Program-made: the position numbers and the translations under genes
Shown here: positions 5,294 to 7,415 of the stretch, piece by piece
Layout of the letters: every line of letters starts with the position of its first letter
Position numbering within the stretch: the stretch's first letter is position 1
Origin: Bacteroidota bacterium
GTDB taxonomy: Bacteria; Bacteroidota; Bacteroidia; 2-12-FULL-35-15
Length of the DNA stretch: 7,415 nucleotides
Direction of reading: 5' to 3'
Assembly: GCA_023251855.1 (NCBI GenBank)
Contig: JAHEYA010000111.1
Coordinates: 1-7,415, forward strand
The notes under the pieces: model-generated
Told to the model about the DNA's origin: nothing
The model's input: the letters and a program-made list of their open reading frames with translations, nothing else
Database searches by the model: none

Positions 5294-7415
5294 TTAAAAT
5301 TTCACTATCATTCTAAAATTTAATTGTCGCTGTGTTAAATAATTAGGAACCGCATATTGACGGGCTGTTACATCTTCTACCCAAATATACGACACCGTAT
5401 TGTTGGTTCCCAAAAGATTAAACACTTCTAAACTTATCCAAACAGATTTTAAATAACGACCAACGCTTTCAGCTCTCGGCTTTCTATCTTCGCGTAACAC
5501 CTGAAATGAAAAACCAATATCTACCCTCCGGTAAGGTGGCATTCTTAATACTTGCTGATAACGCGGGGAGTTGGGCGGACCAAAAGGAACACCACTTCCG
5601 AATAATAAATTCAAATGCATTTTCAGATCAGGATAACCCGGCATTTTATCTTGAAAGAATAATCCAAAATTTACACGTTGATCAGCGGGGCGTGGAATAT
5701 AGCCAGGTTCAAAACGAACACTATCAGTAACTTTATTGTTTAACGTATAGCCGGGAATAATTTTTTTTCCTTCACTGTTATAATAATCATAATAAAAATC
5801 ATCTTTTATATTTTCGCGGGTTTCCATTATCGATAAAGAAGCCCATGATTCCAGACCTTTTACAAACTCTCCATTCACTTTCATATCAATACCTGTAGCA
5901 TATCCACTTGCATTGTTCTTTGCAGAATATACAATCCGAACATTGTCCACTTCATAAGGAATAATATTATCTAAATATTTATAATATGCTTCTGCAACAA
6001 ATTTAAAAGGACGGGTCCAGGATTTAAAATTATAATCACTTGATAATACATAGTGGATAGAGGTTTGCGCTTTTATATTATAATTAATGTTCCCTACATT
6101 ATCACGCAACTCCCTGTAAAATGGAGGTTGATAATAATATCCGGATGAAAATTTAAAAAGAAAATCTCTTTTCCAATTCGGTTTAAAACCAAGCGTTCCC
6201 CGGGGTCCAACCAATCCTTGTTTATTTAAATCCCAATAGTTAGCTCGAATACCCAACGTTGCAGAGACTACTGAAGTATCTTTTGTTTGTTTACTCCAAC
6301 CACTTTGCACATATCCGGCAACTCGATTGGATGAAATATTTATTTTTTGTTTAATTACATCTTGTAAAATTATTTGTTGTGGATCAGTTACCGGCAAAGA
6401 GAATCCGGCACTATCAAGATATTTCCATTCACTTAATTTATCAGAAATAATTTCACTCGAATATTTTGCACCCCATAATAACTGTTTACGACCTGCGGTA
6501 TACGTTCCTTTGTGCTCAGCACTATATACACGCGCATCCAGATTATCTCGGATGTGATTTAAATAGGTTCCAATCCCCCTGTTTGCAACCACATTACCAA
6601 AATTAGCTTTCCCGAAATCGGTCTCCAGTTCATCAATAAAGTATTGTCCTTGTATATCAACCAGCTCACTTTCTTTACTGTTGAATGCGGAACCAATAAA
6701 TTTTAAATTCCACCTATCCTCTTTATCATGATAAATGGCAGACATAGCCCCCAGCACAGTATTGAACCTATCCACTTCCATTCCATCAAAATAAATTTTC
6801 AATCGTAAAGCCTGATTGAGTGTTCCAAAATCCGTCTCCCGATTTTGAGGAACTATCTGATATTTGTTACTTGCGAAATTTCCTAAAACATCCAACTCCC
6901 AAACAGGTGTTAGATCATAGGTTAGATAACTCTGTATATCAGTGAATGCGGGCTTATAATCACCTTTGGTATCTAAACTGCCTAAAATATATTTATTGGT
7001 TTTGTAACGAGCACCAACTAACCATGTTAATCTATGATTGCTTGAAGAGCCTTCCAGATGCAGGTTTTCGCCAAGCAAACTTCCTGAAACAGTTCCTGCA
7101 AATTTACGTGGCCTGCGATATTGAACATCCAATACCGATGACATTTTATCTCCATACTTTGCTTCAAAACCTCCGGCAGAAAAGAGTACAGAAGATACCA
7201 TATCCGGATTAATAAAACTCAATCCCTCCTGCTGACCGGAGCGAACAAGGAAAGGACGATATATTTCAATGCCATTTACATACACTAAATTTTCATCGAA
7301 ATTTCCTCCACGAACAGAGTAGGATGAGCTTAATTCATTGCGGCTGGATACTCCGGGAAGTGTGAATAAAATAGCATTGAAATCCTGACTGGCGGTAGGA
7401 ATGTGTGTAATGTTA
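5294..7415 (-). CDS. TonB-dependent outer-membrane receptor (C-terminal part, 5' end outside window)
   Basis: Outer-membrane beta-barrel importer driven by TonB-ExbBD. The frame is open to the right edge, giving 706 residues with no start in the window; the GTG at 7285 is internal (NLVYVNG) and not a start. Seen, numbering from the edge: the plug domain with SVRGGNFDENLVYVNGIEIY (33-52) and its end GGFEAKYGDKMSSVLDV (81-97), followed by a long barrel of alternating aromatic strands. The terminal strand LNFRMIVKF ends in Phe, the usual barrel-assembly signal. The signal peptide, any carboxypeptidase-like regulatory domain and the TonB box would be upstream. No SusD-like partner follows; downstream is a double palindrome and then the TfoX-like gene. 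This suggests a stand-alone receptor rather than a SusC/SusD glycan pair. Substrate cannot be told. Family is secure. Confidence 0.93.
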   Translation of the reverse strand, partial: NITHIPTASQDFNAILFTLPGVSSRNELSSSYSVRGGNFDENLVYVNGIEIYRPFLVRSGQQEGLSFINPDMVSSVLFSAGGFEAKYGDKMSSVLDVQYRRPRKFAGTVSGSLLGENLHLEGSSSNHRLTWLVGARYKTNKYILGSLDTKGDYKPAFTDIQSYLTYDLTPVWELDVLGNFASNKYQIVPQNRETDFGTLNQALRLKIYFDGMEVDRFNTVLGAMSAIYHDKEDRWNLKFIGSAFNSKESELVDIQGQYFIDELETDFGKANFGNVVANRGIGTYLNHIRDNLDARVYSAEHKGTYTAGRKQLLWGAKYSSEIISDKLSEWKYLDSAGFSLPVTDPQQIILQDVIKQKINISSNRVAGYVQSGWSKQTKDTSVVSATLGIRANYWDLNKQGLVGPRGTLGFKPNWKRDFLFKFSSGYYYQPPFYRELRDNVGNINYNIKAQTSIHYVLSSDYNFKSWTRPFKFVAEAYYKYLDNIIPYEVDNVRIVYSAKNNASGYATGIDMKVNGEFVKGLESWASLSIMETRENIKDDFYYDYYNSEGKKIIPGYTLNNKVTDSVRFEPGYIPRPADQRVNFGLFFQDKMPGYPDLKMHLNLLFGSGVPFGPPNSPRYQQVLRMPPYRRVDIGFSFQVLREDRKPRAESVGRYLKSVWISLEVFNLLGTNNTVSYIWVEDVTARQYAVPNYLTQRQLNFRMIVKF

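Noticed and set aside
7283..7285. GTG as start of the TonB receptor
   Set aside because: The plug-domain sequence continues without a stop to the window edge; the GTG encodes an internal Val.

Overview
The window looks like a chromosomal stretch of an AT-rich Bacteroidota species, perhaps of the Chitinophagales/Sphingobacteriales type. The signs are a TonB-dependent outer-membrane receptor, TAnnTTTG-type -7 promoter boxes, little Shine-Dalgarno signal, and intergenic palindromes of the kind seen across this phylum. The assignment rests on general family knowledge only. No rRNA, tRNA or CRISPR array was seen.

Left part (1-3410): a surface-polysaccharide segment on the minus strand. A WcaC-like GT4 glycosyltransferase (2049-3290) lies upstream of a multi-pass Wzy-type O-antigen/capsule polymerase (195-1427). 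Between them sits an IS200-type single-strand transposon (about 1461-2050) that begins only a few bases past the glycosyltransferase stop codon. Its tnpA has a one-base frameshift in a G5 run, which removes the catalytic tyrosine, so I call it a pseudogene. Both end hairpins are still recognisable.

Middle (3410-4060): a second, unrelated and apparently intact IS200-like element on the plus strand. Its tnpA (3475-3930) keeps the HUH motif and the tyrosine, and it is bracketed by two near-identical hairpins that differ by a compensatory base-pair change. Next to it is a perfect 28-bp inverted repeat (3982-4059), which separates convergent genes.

Right part (4060-7415): three minus-strand genes. 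The first encodes a 140-residue protein of unknown function made mostly of four tandem repeats of exactly 25 residues. The second encodes a TfoX/Sxy-N-like protein with a lysine-rich tail that lies in a DNA minisatellite; a nonsense change inside a repeat copy appears to have shortened the tail. The third is the 3' part of a TonB-dependent receptor that runs off the right edge. A double palindrome separates the receptor from the TfoX-like gene.

Functionally, the glycosyltransferase and polymerase should act in the same glycan pathway. The right-hand genes show no evident link to them or to one another. I see no complete new defence or mobile system. The most unusual items are the 25-residue repeat protein, the minisatellite-encoded basic tail, a roughly 30-bp block shared between the IS right end and the region upstream of the TfoX-like gene, and the identical placement of -7 boxes 4 nt before the start codon of both unrelated tnpA genes.
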